NCBI RefSeq assembly: GCF_007994735.1
Contig: NZ_VOIL01000001.1
Coordinates: 434,001-498,000, forward strand
Direction of reading: 5' to 3'
DNA: 64,000 bases
Source: Nesterenkonia populi
GTDB taxonomy: Bacteria; Actinomycetota; Actinomycetes; Actinomycetales; Micrococcaceae
Below the pieces are notes generated by a model. It ran no database searches and was not told where the DNA came from. It saw only the letters and a program-made list of their open reading frames with translations. Of this stretch, positions 34,155 to 44,198 are shown piece by piece. Within the stretch, counting starts at the first letter, position 1, and each line of letters starts with the position of its first letter. A program made the translations under genes and the position numbers.

Positions 34155-35599
34155 CAGGCCTCCACCTTCTTCAGTGTCCAGGAGGCGCCGTCGGGGGTGT
34201 CCTCCACGACGACGCCGGCTGCGGTGAGCTGGTCACGGATCGCATCCGCTCGGGCAAAATCCTTGGTCCGCTTCGCCTCGGCGCGGGCGGTCAGCCGCGA
34301 CTCGACCAACTGGCTCAGCGCCCCGGCCTCCGGGCCGCCGCCCGCAGCCTCCGGCTCGGGGACATCGTTGAGGCCGAGCACGCCCAGCATGCGGTGCACC
34401 TCGCCAGCACGCTGCCCCGCGGCCTCGTGCTCGCCCTCCGCCAAGGCAGTGTTGCCGGCCCGGACAGTCTCATGGAGCACCCCCAGCGCGGCGGGAACGT
34501 TGAGATCGTCATTCATCGCAGCGGCGAACTCCTCCGGCAGGCGGGATCCGCCGGCGTCCGAGACGGGCACGGCACGGGCGAGGAAGTTCTCGACCCGCTC
34601 CAAGGCAGCCTCCGCCTCCTGCAGGGAGCCCGGACGATAATCCAGCTGGGAGCGATAGTGCGCCTGACCGAGGAAGTATCGGACCGCCTTGGGACGAGCC
34701 ATCGCCAGCATCTCCTCCGGGGAGATCGTGTTGCCCACGGACTTCGACATCTTCTGGCCCTCATAGGTGACCATGCCGTTGTGCAGCCAGAACCGGGCGA
34801 ACCCGTCCCCGGCCGCCGCGGACTGCGCCAGCTCGTTCTCGTGGTGCGGGAAGCGCAGGTCCAGGCCGCCGCCATGGATGTCGAAGGTCCGCCCCAAGTA
34901 TTTGGTGGACATCGCCGAGCACTCCAGGTGCCAGCCCGGACGGCCCCGGCCCCACGGGGAATCCCAGGCAGCAGTCTCCGGGTCGCCCTCCTTGCGGCCC
35001 TTCCAGAGGGCGAAGTCGCGGGGGTCGCGCTTGCCGCGGGGGTCGGCGTCGGGCGCGTCCTGCATGTCATCCGCGCTCTGCCGGGTCAGCTCGCCGTAGG
35101 CGGGCCAGGAGCGGACGTCGAAGTAGACATCGCCGGAGCCGTCCTCAGCCGGGTAGGCGTGCCCGGCGTCGATCATCCGCTGCACCAGGGCATGCATCTC
35201 GGTGATGTGGCCGGTGGCGCGCGGCTCGCAGCGCGGGCGGCGAACCCCCAGAGCGTCATAGGCGGCGTGGAAGGCCTGCTCGAACCGGTAGGCCAGAGCG
35301 AACCACGGCTCAGCCGCCGGGTAGTCCTCACTCGGCTGGAAGTCCTCAGCGTAGGAGGCAGCGGACTTCTCCAGGATCTTGTCGTCGATGTCTGTGACGT
35401 TGCGGACTGACAGCACCTCCAGCCCGGTGGCCTCCAGCCAGCGGATCAGGACGTCGAAGGCCACCGCGGAGCGCACATGCCCCACGTGCGGACGGCCCTG
35501 AACCGTGGCACCGCAGTAGTAGAGGGAGACACGGCCCGGGTCGAGGGGCTCAAAGTCCCGAATTTCCGCGGTTTTAGTGTCGTAGAGTCGCAGTGCCAC
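34154..35599 (-). CDS. cysS: Cysteine-tRNA ligase (CysS)
   Basis: A 481-residue class I aminoacyl-tRNA synthetase that charges tRNA-Cys. The HIGH-type motif is PHVGHVRS after the zinc-ligand cysteine (YYCGATVQG). The second zinc cluster includes WHLECSAM and FPHHENE, and the KMSKS motif is KMSKSVGN. The C-terminal anticodon domain ends in a Lys-containing SWTLKKVEA. It lies in the conserved actinobacterial order carD-ispDF-cysS-rlmB, 23 bases after ispDF. Confidence 0.96.
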   Translation of the reverse strand: MALRLYDTKTAEIRDFEPLDPGRVSLYYCGATVQGRPHVGHVRSAVAFDVLIRWLEATGLEVLSVRNVTDIDDKILEKSAASYAEDFQPSEDYPAAEPWFALAYRFEQAFHAAYDALGVRRPRCEPRATGHITEMHALVQRMIDAGHAYPAEDGSGDVYFDVRSWPAYGELTRQSADDMQDAPDADPRGKRDPRDFALWKGRKEGDPETAAWDSPWGRGRPGWHLECSAMSTKYLGRTFDIHGGGLDLRFPHHENELAQSAAAGDGFARFWLHNGMVTYEGQKMSKSVGNTISPEEMLAMARPKAVRYFLGQAHYRSQLDYRPGSLQEAEAALERVENFLARAVPVSDAGGSRLPEEFAAAMNDDLNVPAALGVLHETVRAGNTALAEGEHEAAGQRAGEVHRMLGVLGLNDVPEPEAAGGGPEAGALSQLVESRLTARAEAKRTKDFARADAIRDQLTAAGVVVEDTPDGASWTLKKVEA

Positions 35600-35622
35600 G
35601 GGGCAACTGTACCGCGCAGGCG

Positions 35623-37002
35623 TCAGGAAATCGTATAAACAAGAGCCGTTGCTGTGGCCATGATTCCTTCACCCCGGCCGGTGAATCCCAATCCGTCCGA
35701 CGTGGTGGCCGAGACGGACACCGGGGCGCCCGCCGCCCGGGTCAGCGCCGCCTCGGACTCCTCACGGCGGGGGGCGAACTTTGGGCGGCTCGCCACGATC
35801 TGGACCGCCACATTGCCGATCTCGAAGCCCGCCTCACGCACCGTACGACCCGCCTCCTCGAGAAGCCTGGCCCCGGAGGCCCCGGCGATCTCCTGCCGGG
35901 CGGTGCCGATGGTGTCCGCGCCGAAATGCGTCCCCAGGTCGCCCAGGCCCGCCGCGGAGAACAGCGCAGCACAGGCGGCGTGAGCGGCGGCGTCGCCGTC
36001 GGAGTGCCCGGCCAGCCCCTGCTCGCCCGGCCAGTCCAGTCCCCCCAGCCTCAGCCGGCAGGGCTCGGTCTCCGGGGCGAACGCGTGGATGTCGTGTCCG
36101 ATGCCCACCCGAGGCAGCCCTGGTCCCGTCGGCGCACCGATGTCACGCCCGGCGTTCGGCCGCATCGCGGCGGCCTTCGCACCGGGCGCGTCCGCTGTCC
36201 CGTATGCCCTGAGAAGGCCGCGGACGGTGACCAGGTCAGTGGGAGTGGTGATCTTGAGGGCGTGCTGATGACCGGGAACGACGACGACGAGGTGCCCCAG
36301 GTGCTCAGCGGCCATCGCCTCATCGGTGAACGCCTCAGCAGCCGTCTCGTCCAGGCCGGCAAAGTGCGCGCGAACGGCCTGCAGCGTGGGCATCGCGAAG
36401 CCCTGCGGAGTCTGGACGGCGCGCAGCTCGCTGCGGGCCAGGGTGGAGCGGACCGGCTCAGCGCCGAGCTGCTCGGATGGCCCGACCTGCTTGATCGTGT
36501 CGGCGACCGCGAGTCCCGGCACAGCAGCCGGGGCTCCGGCCTCCACGGCGGCAGCCACCCGCTGGTAGACCTCCGGCGGGGTCAGTGCGCGGGCTGCGTC
36601 ATGGATGAGCACTGCTGTCTGCTCGGGAGCCCACCCCTGCGCACTCGCGTGCTCCTCCACGGCCCGGACGCCGGCGTCGACGGACGCCGCGCGGGTTCCG
36701 CCGCCGACCGTGACCACCACCTCGATCCCCGTGCGGTTCGCCAGGAGACTCCCCGCGGCCGAGAGGTGCTCGAACACCTCCGGGCCTGCGGGCAGCACCA
36801 GCACGACGACGCCGAAGCCCAGCTCCTCGGTGACGGCGTCCAGCGCGTGGGCCAGGACGGTGCGCTCATCCAGAGGAACTGCCGCCTTGGCCATGCCGTG
36901 CCCCAGACGGGTGCCGGATCCGGCAGCAACAACGACGAGCGCCCGGCGACGGCCTGACTCAGTCAGGGCATCGTCCGGGCGCTCGGAAAGCTCAGCACTC
37001 AA
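35623..37002 (-). CDS. ispDF: Bifunctional IspD-IspF (MEP isoprenoid pathway)
   Basis: A 459-residue fusion of two MEP-pathway enzymes. Residues 20 to about 250 are IspD, the cytidylyltransferase that makes CDP-methylerythritol. The phosphate loop reads [15 protein letters not shown], in which the usual Pro-Lys is Ala-Lys but the lysine is kept. From about residue 300 the IspF cyclase follows, with zinc ligands in GIGHDIHAF and [15 protein letters not shown] and the substrate loop [10 protein letters not shown]. Steps 3 and 5 of the pathway are thus on one chain. It starts 18 bases after the carD stop, so the two are probably co-transcribed. Confidence 0.95.
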   Translation of the reverse strand: MSAELSERPDDALTESGRRRALVVVAAGSGTRLGHGMAKAAVPLDERTVLAHALDAVTEELGFGVVVLVLPAGPEVFEHLSAAGSLLANRTGIEVVVTVGGGTRAASVDAGVRAVEEHASAQGWAPEQTAVLIHDAARALTPPEVYQRVAAAVEAGAPAAVPGLAVADTIKQVGPSEQLGAEPVRSTLARSELRAVQTPQGFAMPTLQAVRAHFAGLDETAAEAFTDEAMAAEHLGHLVVVVPGHQHALKITTPTDLVTVRGLLRAYGTADAPGAKAAAMRPNAGRDIGAPTGPGLPRVGIGHDIHAFAPETEPCRLRLGGLDWPGEQGLAGHSDGDAAAHAACAALFSAAGLGDLGTHFGADTIGTARQEIAGASGARLLEEAGRTVREAGFEIGNVAVQIVASRPKFAPRREESEAALTRAAGAPVSVSATTSDGLGFTGRGEGIMATATALVYTIS

Positions 37003-37020
37003 GTGTGGAAAGCGTGGGTC

Positions 37021-37509
37021 TCAGGCCTTGTTGGCGAGGACGTCGTCGAGCAGCTTCTCTGCCTCGTCCTCCTCCAGCTCCTTGGCCAGGCGAAGCTCGG
37101 AGACCAGAATGCGGCGAGCCTGAGAGAGCATGCGCTTCTCACCGGCGGAGAGGCCGCGGTCATTCTCGCGCCGCCACAGGTCACGCACCACCTCAGCCAG
37201 CTTGTGGATGGAGCCGGAGGCCAGCTTCTCCACATTGGCCTTGTACCGCCGAGACCAGTTGGTGGGCTCCTCGGTGTGCTCTGCCTGCAGCAGGCCGAAG
37301 ACCTTGTCGAGGCCCTCCTCATCGACCACGTCACGGACGCCGACCAGGTCAACATTGTCTGCGGGGACCTTGATGGTCAGATCGCCCTCAGACACACGCA
37401 GGGTGAGGTAGGTCTTCTCCTCGCCCTTGAAGGTCCGCATCTCGACCTCTTCAATGGTGGCTGCACCGTGGTGCGGGTATACAACTGTCTCGCCGACTTC
37501 GAAATTCAT
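37021..37509 (-). CDS. carD: CarD-type RNA polymerase-binding regulator
   Basis: A 162-residue global regulator that binds the RNA polymerase beta subunit and promoter DNA, stabilising open complexes, especially at rRNA promoters. The N-terminal Tudor-like domain starts [20 protein letters not shown] and contains [16 protein letters not shown]. The C-terminal helical domain includes [17 protein letters not shown] and [19 protein letters not shown]. The ATG at 37509 is preferred over the longer frame because AAGGGG precedes it and the family begins here. It heads the carD-ispDF-cysS-rlmB group and is divergent from a lipoprotein gene. Confidence 0.94.
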   Translation of the reverse strand: MNFEVGETVVYPHHGAATIEEVEMRTFKGEEKTYLTLRVSEGDLTIKVPADNVDLVGVRDVVDEEGLDKVFGLLQAEHTEEPTNWSRRYKANVEKLASGSIHKLAEVVRDLWRRENDRGLSAGEKRMLSQARRILVSELRLAKELEEDEAEKLLDDVLANKA

Positions 37510-37618
37510 GTAGTTATTCCCCTTTCCCGACCTCAACTTTAGCACGGCGGGGCGGCGCACGGCGTGTCATGACGGGTGGCGACGAGCGGCCGGCATAAGG
37601 TTCGCGCCGCAATCTTTC

Positions 37619-37635
37619 TTCTACAAAGCGTAGAA
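37619..37635. promoter_or_regulatory. Inverted repeat between carD and lipoprotein gene
   Basis: TTCTAC and GTAGAA flank five bases, a perfect inverted repeat in the 195-base divergent region, 110 bases before carD and 70 before the lipoprotein. It may be an operator. Confidence 0.35.
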
Positions 37636-37704
37636 ATTCCGCGGGATGAAGTACCCTGGACCGCAGACGTCGTACACGCACCTCTTACAAGGAGAGACGC
37701 ACCC

Positions 37705-38397
37705 GTGAAACTCGCTCCTTCCGCGCCGGGCGCCTCTGGCCTGCGCCGCGCAGCCGTGGGATTCGCAGCTGCCGCAGCTGTCATCAGCACCGCCGGCTGC
37801 AGCGCCATCAACTACCAGGCCACCACGCACCAGTACTCCGCCTCCGACGGCGTTCGCGCCGACATCGGTGAAGTCCAGTTCCGCCACATCATGCTCGTGG
37901 CCAACGAGGAGGGCGGCGACGCCCGCCTGCTCGGCTCCGTGAACAACCGCAGCTCCGAGGACGTCTCCATCGAGATCGAAGCAACCGGCGAAAGCCTGAG
38001 CTTCGACCTCGAGCCCGGCGAGATGGCCAACCTTGAGCACGATGGGGAGCACATCGTCTCCTCCGTCGAAGTTCCCCCGGGCGGCATGCAGCCAGCCACC
38101 CTCAGCGTGAACGGGGAGGCCCAGGACGTCGAAGCGACCGTCCACGACGGCGCCCTCGAGGAGTACCGCGCGTACGCCGAGGATCTCGACGGATTCGACA
38201 TGGCCTCCAGCGTCGGCCACCTCGACCACTGCCCGGTGACCTGGGGCAGCGGCGCGGCCCACGACCCCCATGTCAGCCAGGAAGAGGTCGAGGAGCTCTG
38301 CTCGGACTTCATGATCGAGTACGCCCAGCAGCGCGAAGGCGTGGGCCACCTCGGCGCTGACGAGACGGAGGACGAGGACGGCGGCGACGAGGACTGA
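37705..38397 (+). CDS. Secreted lipoprotein of unknown function
   Basis: A 230-residue protein with a lipoprotein signal peptide: hydrophobic stretch AAVGFAAAAAVISTAGC with the lipid-modified Cys near residue 31 (lipobox STAGC). The mature part has an immunoglobulin-like, beta-rich pattern (LLGSVNNRSSEDVSIEIEAT, then LEPGEMANLEHDGEHIV) followed by a helical acidic segment and a C-terminal Asp/Glu run. Three cysteines remain in the mature region. The start is GTG at 37705 with AAGGAGAG upstream; a longer frame upstream lacks a ribosome site. Such lipoproteins often sit beside carD in related bacteria. Function unknown; surface attachment is predicted. Confidence 0.85.
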   Translation: MKLAPSAPGASGLRRAAVGFAAAAAVISTAGCSAINYQATTHQYSASDGVRADIGEVQFRHIMLVANEEGGDARLLGSVNNRSSEDVSIEIEATGESLSFDLEPGEMANLEHDGEHIVSSVEVPPGGMQPATLSVNGEAQDVEATVHDGALEEYRAYAEDLDGFDMASSVGHLDHCPVTWGSGAAHDPHVSQEEVEELCSDFMIEYAQQREGVGHLGADETEDEDGGDED

Positions 38398-38416
38398 AGC
38401 TCGGCTGAGAATCTGA

Positions 38417-38453
38417 AGGAAGGGGCTCCCGCACCATGCGGGAGCCCCTTCCT
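38417..38453 (+). terminator. Hairpin terminator after the lipoprotein gene
   Basis: A perfect 17-base stem (AGGAAGGGGCTCCCGCA, 38417-38433, with 38437-38453) and a three-base loop lie 20 bases after the stop. No clear T tract follows. Confidence 0.75.
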
Positions 38454-38610
38454 GTGTCCGGCCCTGCTCCTTTCCGGATGGACTCCCTCCCCCAAAGTGT
38501 GGTGTGATTCACACATCTGGTCAACGAGGACCGCTCACACGGCGTCGTGCCCGGACTTTTCACCTTCACAACGGATCGTCGGGCACGTACCTGCCCGTGA
38601 AAGGGAAGCA

Positions 38611-39759
38611 ATGGCCTCTGTCACCTATGACTCCGCGAGCCGCATCTACACTCCGGGCGCTCGGCCCGCCATCAGCCAGCTGGACCTGGAGATCGCCGAC
38701 GGCGAGTTCCTGGTGCTGGTGGGCCCCTCCGGCTGCGGCAAATCCACCGCGCTGCGAATGCTCGCCGGCCTGGAAGAGATCAACGAGGGCCGGATCCTCA
38801 TCGGCGGGGAGGATGTCTCCCACGTCTCGCCGAAGGACCGGGACATCGCGATGGTCTTCCAGAACTACGCCCTCTATCCCCACATGTCGGTGGCGGAGAA
38901 CATGGGCTTCGCACTGAAGATCACCGGCGTCTCCAAGCAGGAGCGGGCCGAACGAGTGCAGAAGGCCGCAGAGATTCTCGACCTGGTCCCCTACCTGGAC
39001 CGCAAGCCCAAGGCCCTCTCCGGCGGTCAGCGCCAGCGCGTAGCCATGGGCCGAGCCATCGTCCGCTCCCCCAAGGTCTTCCTGATGGACGAGCCGCTCT
39101 CCAACCTGGACGCCAAGCTGCGCGTGCAGACCCGCACCCAGATCGCCGCCCTGACCCGGGATCTGAAGACCACCACCGTCTACGTCACCCACGACCAGGT
39201 CGAGGCGATGACCATGGGAGACCGGGTATGCGTGCTCAAGGACGGGATCCTCCAACAGGTCGACACCCCCCGAAACCTCTACGACGCCCCCGCCAATGTC
39301 TTCGTGGCCGGGTTCATCGGCTCCCCGGCGATGAGCCTGTTCAAGGTCCTCCACGACGGCGCCGGCGTGACCCTCGGCCGGGACCGGCTGCCCGTTCCCC
39401 GCGAGGCGCTGGCCAAAGCGAACACCGACCAGGTGATCCTCGGCGTCCGGCCCGAGGACATGGATATCTCCTCCGACGGCACCGGCATTCCGATGGTGGT
39501 CGATGTGGTCGAGGAGCTGGGTGCCGACGCCTACATCTACGGCAGCCCCGAAGGGATCAGCACCTTCCAGCCCTTCATCGTCCGGGTGGACGGACGCAGA
39601 CCTCCGGCCAAGGGCGAGACGGTCGGGATCAGGCCCCACCCGGACTATGTCCACCTCTTCGACGTGGAGACGGGACTGCGCCTCAACGGCGAACCCCCCG
39701 CCGGCACCCCGCACGCCCAGCTCGCCGACGTGGAAGCCCTCGCAGACGCCGAGGCGTGA
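38611..39759 (+). CDS. Sugar ABC transporter ATPase, MsmK/UgpC type
   Basis: A 382-residue ATPase of the carbohydrate-uptake CUT1 group. Walker A is GPSGCGKST (38-46), the Q-loop VFQNYALYPHM, the signature LSGGQRQRVAMGRA, Walker B VFLMDEPLSNLD and the switch VTHDQVEA. A C-terminal TOBE/OB region of about 140 residues (ILGVRPEDMDI) is typical of MalK-like subunits. No permease or binding protein is adjacent and terminators lie on both sides, so it probably serves several sugar importers as in Streptomyces MsiK; this is inference. The ATG at 38611 follows AAGGGA; the longer frame upstream lacks family similarity. Confidence 0.9.
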   Translation: MASVTYDSASRIYTPGARPAISQLDLEIADGEFLVLVGPSGCGKSTALRMLAGLEEINEGRILIGGEDVSHVSPKDRDIAMVFQNYALYPHMSVAENMGFALKITGVSKQERAERVQKAAEILDLVPYLDRKPKALSGGQRQRVAMGRAIVRSPKVFLMDEPLSNLDAKLRVQTRTQIAALTRDLKTTTVYVTHDQVEAMTMGDRVCVLKDGILQQVDTPRNLYDAPANVFVAGFIGSPAMSLFKVLHDGAGVTLGRDRLPVPREALAKANTDQVILGVRPEDMDISSDGTGIPMVVDVVEELGADAYIYGSPEGISTFQPFIVRVDGRRPPAKGETVGIRPHPDYVHLFDVETGLRLNGEPPAGTPHAQLADVEALADAEA

Positions 39760-39841
39760 GCCTCTGCTGCCGCCCCAGGCGTGAAGACGGGGCTTTCCTG
39801 CCGCCGGAACCACCGCGCGGCGTGCGGGCTCTCGGACATGC

Positions 39842-39883
39842 AGAGAGCGGGCCCCGCTTCCGATGAAGCCGAGCCCGCTCTCT
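39842..39883. terminator. Hairpin between ABC ATPase and small membrane peptide
   Basis: An 11-base stem (AGAGAGCGGGC, 39842-39852, with GCCCGCTCTCT, 39873-39883) contains an inner GCTTC/GAAGC pair. It lies between convergent genes and could end transcription from both. Confidence 0.65.
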
Positions 39884-39905
39884 TCGTGCTGTCGCTGCGG
39901 TCAGA

Positions 39906-39983
39906 TCAGAGGAACACGACCAGCAGAATAATGATGAGGATGATGGTCAGAAGGCCACCACCGATGTAGATGCCGCCGCCCAT
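39906..39983 (-). CDS. 25-residue single-helix membrane peptide
   Basis: A very short gene with an excellent ribosome site (AAGGAGTGATC, eight bases before the ATG). The peptide begins MGGGIYIGGG and continues as one unbroken hydrophobic helix of Leu, Ile and Val to the end, with no charged residue in the membrane part. A terminator hairpin follows 23 bases after the stop. It lies alone between the ABC ATPase and the MacB-like permease. The function is unknown; such peptides often bind larger membrane proteins. Confidence 0.7.
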   Translation of the reverse strand: MGGGIYIGGGLLTIILIIILLVVFL

Positions 39984-40129
39984 TTTTGATCACTCCTTAC
40001 GTATCCGGTGCAACTGTCTTCATAGCGAACTCATGGGAACGCCATAGCCCCCACGCAACCCTGACAACCTGGACACTCCCTTGATGGGTGCTCGACGAAT
40101 CGTATGAATCACGGGCTGCGAAAGCAGAA

Positions 40130-42685
40130 TCAGGCGGCGAGGCCCTGGGCGGGCCTGACCTTGGACATCCTTCGGGCCGGGAGCCAGGCGGCCAGCAGGG
40201 CCGCAAGCAGAGTGGCGAACCAGATCACGCCCATCCGCAGCCACGGCACCTCCAGAGCCACGCTCCAATCCGGCCGAGACACCAGGGAAGCCACCCCGGC
40301 CCACCCGAACAGCATCCCCAGGGCAGTGCCGAGAAGGAGAGCGACGGCGGCGAGCAGCAGCGCCTCCAAGCTGATCATGCGGCCCACCGCTCTGCGCGGC
40401 ATGCCGACCGCGCGCAGCAGCGCCCCCTCGCGACGCCGCTCGAACACCGAGAGCGAAAGCGTGTTGGAGACCCCGATGACCGAGACGATGACCGCTGCCC
40501 CCAGCAGGGCGAGCACCACCAGCAGCACGCCGTCGATCACCCCGCCCATGCCGGCGCGCATCACTCCGCCGTCGAAGGCGGCGTCATCAGTCTCGAGCTC
40601 CTCCAGGAGGTTGACGATCTGCCCCTCGGAGGCTTCCTCGACGAACCGGAGCATCAGCGCACTGCCGTCAGCCTCCGCATCCCACCCGGCCGGCAGTCCG
40701 CCGCGGTCTTCCGCCGTGAGCAGAGCAGCCTCAGGCGGCAGACTGTGGTGAAGTTCACCGGCGAGGGACGCGGAGTCCCCCTCCGCTTCGAACCGCACAG
40801 GCTCCTCCAGGTCGAAGAGAACGGCGAGCTCCCTTCCGAGCACCGCGGTTCCCTCGGAAGGAACGAAGGCGTCGTCGTAGACCACCCCGGACGCCTCCTC
40901 CGGATCGGCGAAGAGCAGGGTGACCGGCTCCCCGGGATCCTCCTGGGGGGATGCTTCGAGGACCCCCAGCTCAGCTGAGGCGTCGATCCGGCTGTCCTCA
41001 GCCAGCATCTCCTGGTCAGCATCGCTCAGCCCGTAGGCGATCCCGTCCACTGGGTAGGTTTCGCCCAGCTCGTCGTACAGGACCCGCTCCGCGGTGCTCG
41101 CGCCCACGGTGAACGTCACCACCAAGGTCACCCCCACCAGCAGGGCCGAGGCTGTGGCCGCGGTCCTCGCAGGAACCTGCCTGGCATTCTGGCCCGCCAG
41201 CCGGGCCGTTGCGCGCAGACCCGGAACCGCCCCGGCGAGCGCGGCTCCCAGCCAGCCCACCAGCGGGGGGATGAAGAGGCGGGCGAGCAGGAGCACTCCC
41301 AGGAAGGCCAGCATCGCCCCGCCCACACCGATGACCGCCGGATGCAGGCCGAGAACCGCGGCAGGCTCGACGACGCCGTCCGTCTCCTCCCCGACGGTCC
41401 CCGCAGCCAGGATCAGCAGGGTGAGGCCGGGTACGGCCAGCAGCAGACCCAGAACTGTCCGAAGCCAGGACAGCGAGGAGCTCTTGGGTGCGAGCCCGGC
41501 CGGGGCGAGCGCCGCCATCGGGGAGACGCGTCCGGCCCGAAAGGCCGGCCAGGCGGAGGCCAGCACGGTCACCAGCACGCCGATGGCCAGCCCGGTCACG
41601 GCGGCGGTGAGGTTCAGCATCGCCACCGGCAGCTCTGCGTCGAAGGCGGCATTGGCTCCGAGAGTGAACGCAGCGGCGCCGCCCCAGCCGAGCAGCATCC
41701 CCGCAGCACCGCAGACCAGGCCCAGCAGCGCCCCCTCAGCGAGGGTGGCGCGACGCAGCTGGGCGGCGTTGGCCCCGATGGCCCGCAGCAGCGCCATGGT
41801 GCGCTGGCGCATGGCGACCAGCACGCTGAACGTGTTGGTGATGACCAGGGCAGAGACGAACACGGCCACTGCGCCGAAGCCCAGGGTGATGTAGATCAGG
41901 AGGTCAGCCTCGCCGGTGCGCTGCTCGACCCATTCGTCGACCACCTGCTGGTGGGTGAGCACCTCGAGGCCGGTGAGCTGTTCGATCTGCTCCTGGACGG
42001 ATGCCTGGTCGGCGGGGCTGCTGGACCCTTCGGGGAGCACGACCCGGATCTCTTCGGGCGTGGGGTTCATCGGCAGCCGATCCATACCCGCCGCGGCGAG
42101 CAGGCCGCGCGAGGTGCCGGGCAGGTCTGCGATCCCGACCACCTCGTAGTCCTCCTCGACGAGGGTGAAACCGTCCTCCTGGGCCTCGTCCGGGACGCCG
42201 TGCTGGGCGCTGAAGGTGTCACCCACCTGAATCTCGTAGGCCTCAGCCGCGAACTCGGAGACCAGGAGCTCATCGTCGGCCTCCGGGGTGCTCCCGATGA
42301 TCAGCTCGTACTGCATCGAGCCGGTCAGCTCCGAGACCGGCAGGCCGGCGCCTTCGGCTCCTACGAGTGCGGCGGCCCGGATGGGCTCAGCCGACTCCAC
42401 CCCGTCGAGCTCGTCGATCTGCTGCAGCAGCTCGGCATCGGCAGGCTCGGCGAGGTCAGGGTCGTTCTGATACTCCTCGCGATCCTCGAGGTCGACCAGC
42501 TCGGCCGTTTGGACGATGACGTCTGCCCCTGCCGCCTCGGCCTCCGCCTCCGCGGTGATCCCGCGGGTGAAGGAGTCGACCATCAGCAGCCCGCCCACGA
42601 TGAACGCCGCAGAGATCGCCACGGTGATGCCGGCGGCGATCAGCCGCCTGCCCGAGGAGCGCAGATTGGCGCGCAGCACGCTCAT
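40130..42685 (-). CDS. ABC transporter permease, MacB/FtsX family, two FtsX domains
   Basis: An 851-residue permease. The layout is one N-terminal helix (about 15-38), a long extracytoplasmic domain (about 40-265, acidic), three helices with an FtsX core (VFVSALVITNTFSVLVAMRQ), a central pair of helices, a second extracytoplasmic region (about 540-700), and a second FtsX core at the end (SVIGVSNTLSLSVFERRREG). This duplicated form acts as a single-chain permease for lipid, peptide or antibiotic-resistance transporters. It overlaps the ATPase gene by four bases, and the two form a transporter encoded after a two-component system. The substrate is unknown. Confidence 0.88.
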   Translation of the reverse strand: MSVLRANLRSSGRRLIAAGITVAISAAFIVGGLLMVDSFTRGITAEAEAEAAGADVIVQTAELVDLEDREEYQNDPDLAEPADAELLQQIDELDGVESAEPIRAAALVGAEGAGLPVSELTGSMQYELIIGSTPEADDELLVSEFAAEAYEIQVGDTFSAQHGVPDEAQEDGFTLVEEDYEVVGIADLPGTSRGLLAAAGMDRLPMNPTPEEIRVVLPEGSSSPADQASVQEQIEQLTGLEVLTHQQVVDEWVEQRTGEADLLIYITLGFGAVAVFVSALVITNTFSVLVAMRQRTMALLRAIGANAAQLRRATLAEGALLGLVCGAAGMLLGWGGAAAFTLGANAAFDAELPVAMLNLTAAVTGLAIGVLVTVLASAWPAFRAGRVSPMAALAPAGLAPKSSSLSWLRTVLGLLLAVPGLTLLILAAGTVGEETDGVVEPAAVLGLHPAVIGVGGAMLAFLGVLLLARLFIPPLVGWLGAALAGAVPGLRATARLAGQNARQVPARTAATASALLVGVTLVVTFTVGASTAERVLYDELGETYPVDGIAYGLSDADQEMLAEDSRIDASAELGVLEASPQEDPGEPVTLLFADPEEASGVVYDDAFVPSEGTAVLGRELAVLFDLEEPVRFEAEGDSASLAGELHHSLPPEAALLTAEDRGGLPAGWDAEADGSALMLRFVEEASEGQIVNLLEELETDDAAFDGGVMRAGMGGVIDGVLLVVLALLGAAVIVSVIGVSNTLSLSVFERRREGALLRAVGMPRRAVGRMISLEALLLAAVALLLGTALGMLFGWAGVASLVSRPDWSVALEVPWLRMGVIWFATLLAALLAAWLPARRMSKVRPAQGLAA

Positions 42686-43449
42686 GCCCGCACCTCCAGC
42701 ATCCGAGCCGCGAGCGCCTCCCCGCTGGGACGCTCCAGGGTGTCCACCACGCGCCCGTCGTTGAGGATGACCACCCGGTCGGCCTCAGCTGCGGCCGCGA
42801 CGTCGTGAGTCACCATCACCACCGTCTGGGAGTATTCGTCCACGGCGGCACGCAGCAGCCCCAGCACCTCTGCGCCGGTGCTGGAGTCCAAGTTTCCGGT
42901 GGGCTCATCGGCGAAGATCACCGCGGGCCGGGCCACCAGGGCGCGCGCCGCCGCGACCCGCTGCTGCTGGCCGCCGGAGAGCTCGTGCGGGCGATGATCC
43001 AGCCGGTCGGCGAGGCCGAGGCGGTCGATGACCTCAGCGAACGCCTGCTTGTCCGGTGCGGGGGCGCCGAGGGCGGAAGGAAGCAGGATGTTCTCCCGGG
43101 CGGTCATCGCAGGAACAAGGTTGAATGCCTGGAAGATGAACCCGATGTGCTCCCGGCGGACGCGGGTGAGGCGCTGCTCGTTCAGGTGAGTGAGCTCCAC
43201 CGGGCCCTTGCCGGTGATGAGCTCAACGGTGCCGGTCTCGGCGGTGTCGAGGCCCGCGAGCACGTGCATCAGAGTGGACTTCCCGGAGCCGGAGGGCCCC
43301 ATGATCGCGGTGAAGGTTCCCGCAGGAACCTGCAGCGAAAGGTCCTTCAGCGGGCGGACGGCGGCGTCGCCGGTGCCGTAGGTCTTGGTCAGGTGCGATG
43401 CGGTGAACGCCGGCTGCGCCGGGGCCTCCGCGACGGATGAAATGATCAT
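42682..43449 (-). CDS. ABC transporter ATPase, LolD/MacB type
   Basis: A 255-residue ATPase partnering the FtsX-type permease. Walker A is GPSGSGKST, the Q-loop [11 protein letters not shown], the signature [15 protein letters not shown], Walker [14 protein letters not shown] (the LolD/MacB subgroup signature), and the switch VMVTHD. It energises a mechanotransmission-type transporter rather than direct uptake. The ATG at 43449 is chosen because it precedes the conserved region by a normal length; no strong ribosome site is seen and an ATG at 43485 is possible. It lies 77 bases after the response regulator gene and is probably controlled by it. Confidence 0.88.
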   Translation of the reverse strand: MIISSVAEAPAQPAFTASHLTKTYGTGDAAVRPLKDLSLQVPAGTFTAIMGPSGSGKSTLMHVLAGLDTAETGTVELITGKGPVELTHLNEQRLTRVRREHIGFIFQAFNLVPAMTARENILLPSALGAPAPDKQAFAEVIDRLGLADRLDHRPHELSGGQQQRVAAARALVARPAVIFADEPTGNLDSSTGAEVLGLLRAAVDEYSQTVVMVTHDVAAAAEADRVVILNDGRVVDTLERPSGEALAARMLEVRA

Positions 43450-43526
43450 GGCTGCGACGCTACGGAGAGTCCGGCGCGGGCACATCGGCCTGGGGTCGGA
43501 AGCTCATCTCATCCTGCGGGCGGAGA

Positions 43527-44198
43527 TCAGGGCTCGACCACTCCGGACTCATAGGCGAAGACGACGGCCTGGACCCTGTCACGGACCCCGAGCTTGGCGA
43601 GCACCTGGCCCACATGCGTCTTCACCGTGGCCTCGGAGACGAACAGGCGTTCAGCGATCTCGGTGTTGGAGTCGCCAGTGGCCATCTCCTCCAGCATCTG
43701 ATGCTCCCGGCCGGTGAGCTGGTCCAGCTTCTGCTGCTGCTCAGCGCTTGGAGCTCTTGCTCGGCCCTCGCCCAGCAGCGTGGCGTCCAGCAGACGCCGC
43801 GTGGTGGTGGGGGCGACGACCGCCCCGTCCTGCATCACCGTGCGGACGGAGTCCAGCAGCACCTCCGGCTGCACGTCCTTCAGCAGGAATCCGGCGGCGC
43901 CGGACCGCAGGGCCTGCAGGGCATACTCGTCGGTGTCGAAGGTGGTCAGCACGATCACCCGGGTGCCGGCGAGCGCAGGGTCCGCGGTGATCCGCCCGGT
44001 GGCCTCCAGCCCGTCCATCTGGGGCATCCGGATGTCCATGAGGATCACGTCGGGCCGCTGCGCCCGGGCGGCGGCGAGCGCTTCGCTCCCGGTGCCGCCC
44101 TGCCCGGTGACCTCCATGTCCGGCTGGGAGTTGATGACCATGGCGAAGCCGGCGCGCAGCAGAGCCTGATCATCGGCGAGGTAGACGGTGATGCTCAC
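43527..44198 (-). CDS. Response regulator, NarL/LuxR family
   Basis: A 223-residue two-component regulator. The receiver domain (1-120) has the acidic pocket Asp9-Asp10 and the phosphoacceptor Asp55 (ILMDIRMPQMDG), then TTFDTDEYALQALRSGAAG with the conserved lysine after. The C-terminal LuxR helix-turn-helix reads LTGREHQMLEEMATGDSNTE followed by IAERLFVSEATVKTHVGQVL. It overlaps the kinase gene by four bases. The likely target is the ABC transporter downstream, as in cell-envelope stress modules; the signal is unknown. Confidence 0.93.
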   Translation of the reverse strand: MSITVYLADDQALLRAGFAMVINSQPDMEVTGQGGTGSEALAAARAQRPDVILMDIRMPQMDGLEATGRITADPALAGTRVIVLTTFDTDEYALQALRSGAAGFLLKDVQPEVLLDSVRTVMQDGAVVAPTTTRRLLDATLLGEGRARAPSAEQQQKLDQLTGREHQMLEEMATGDSNTEIAERLFVSEATVKTHVGQVLAKLGVRDRVQAVVFAYESGVVEP

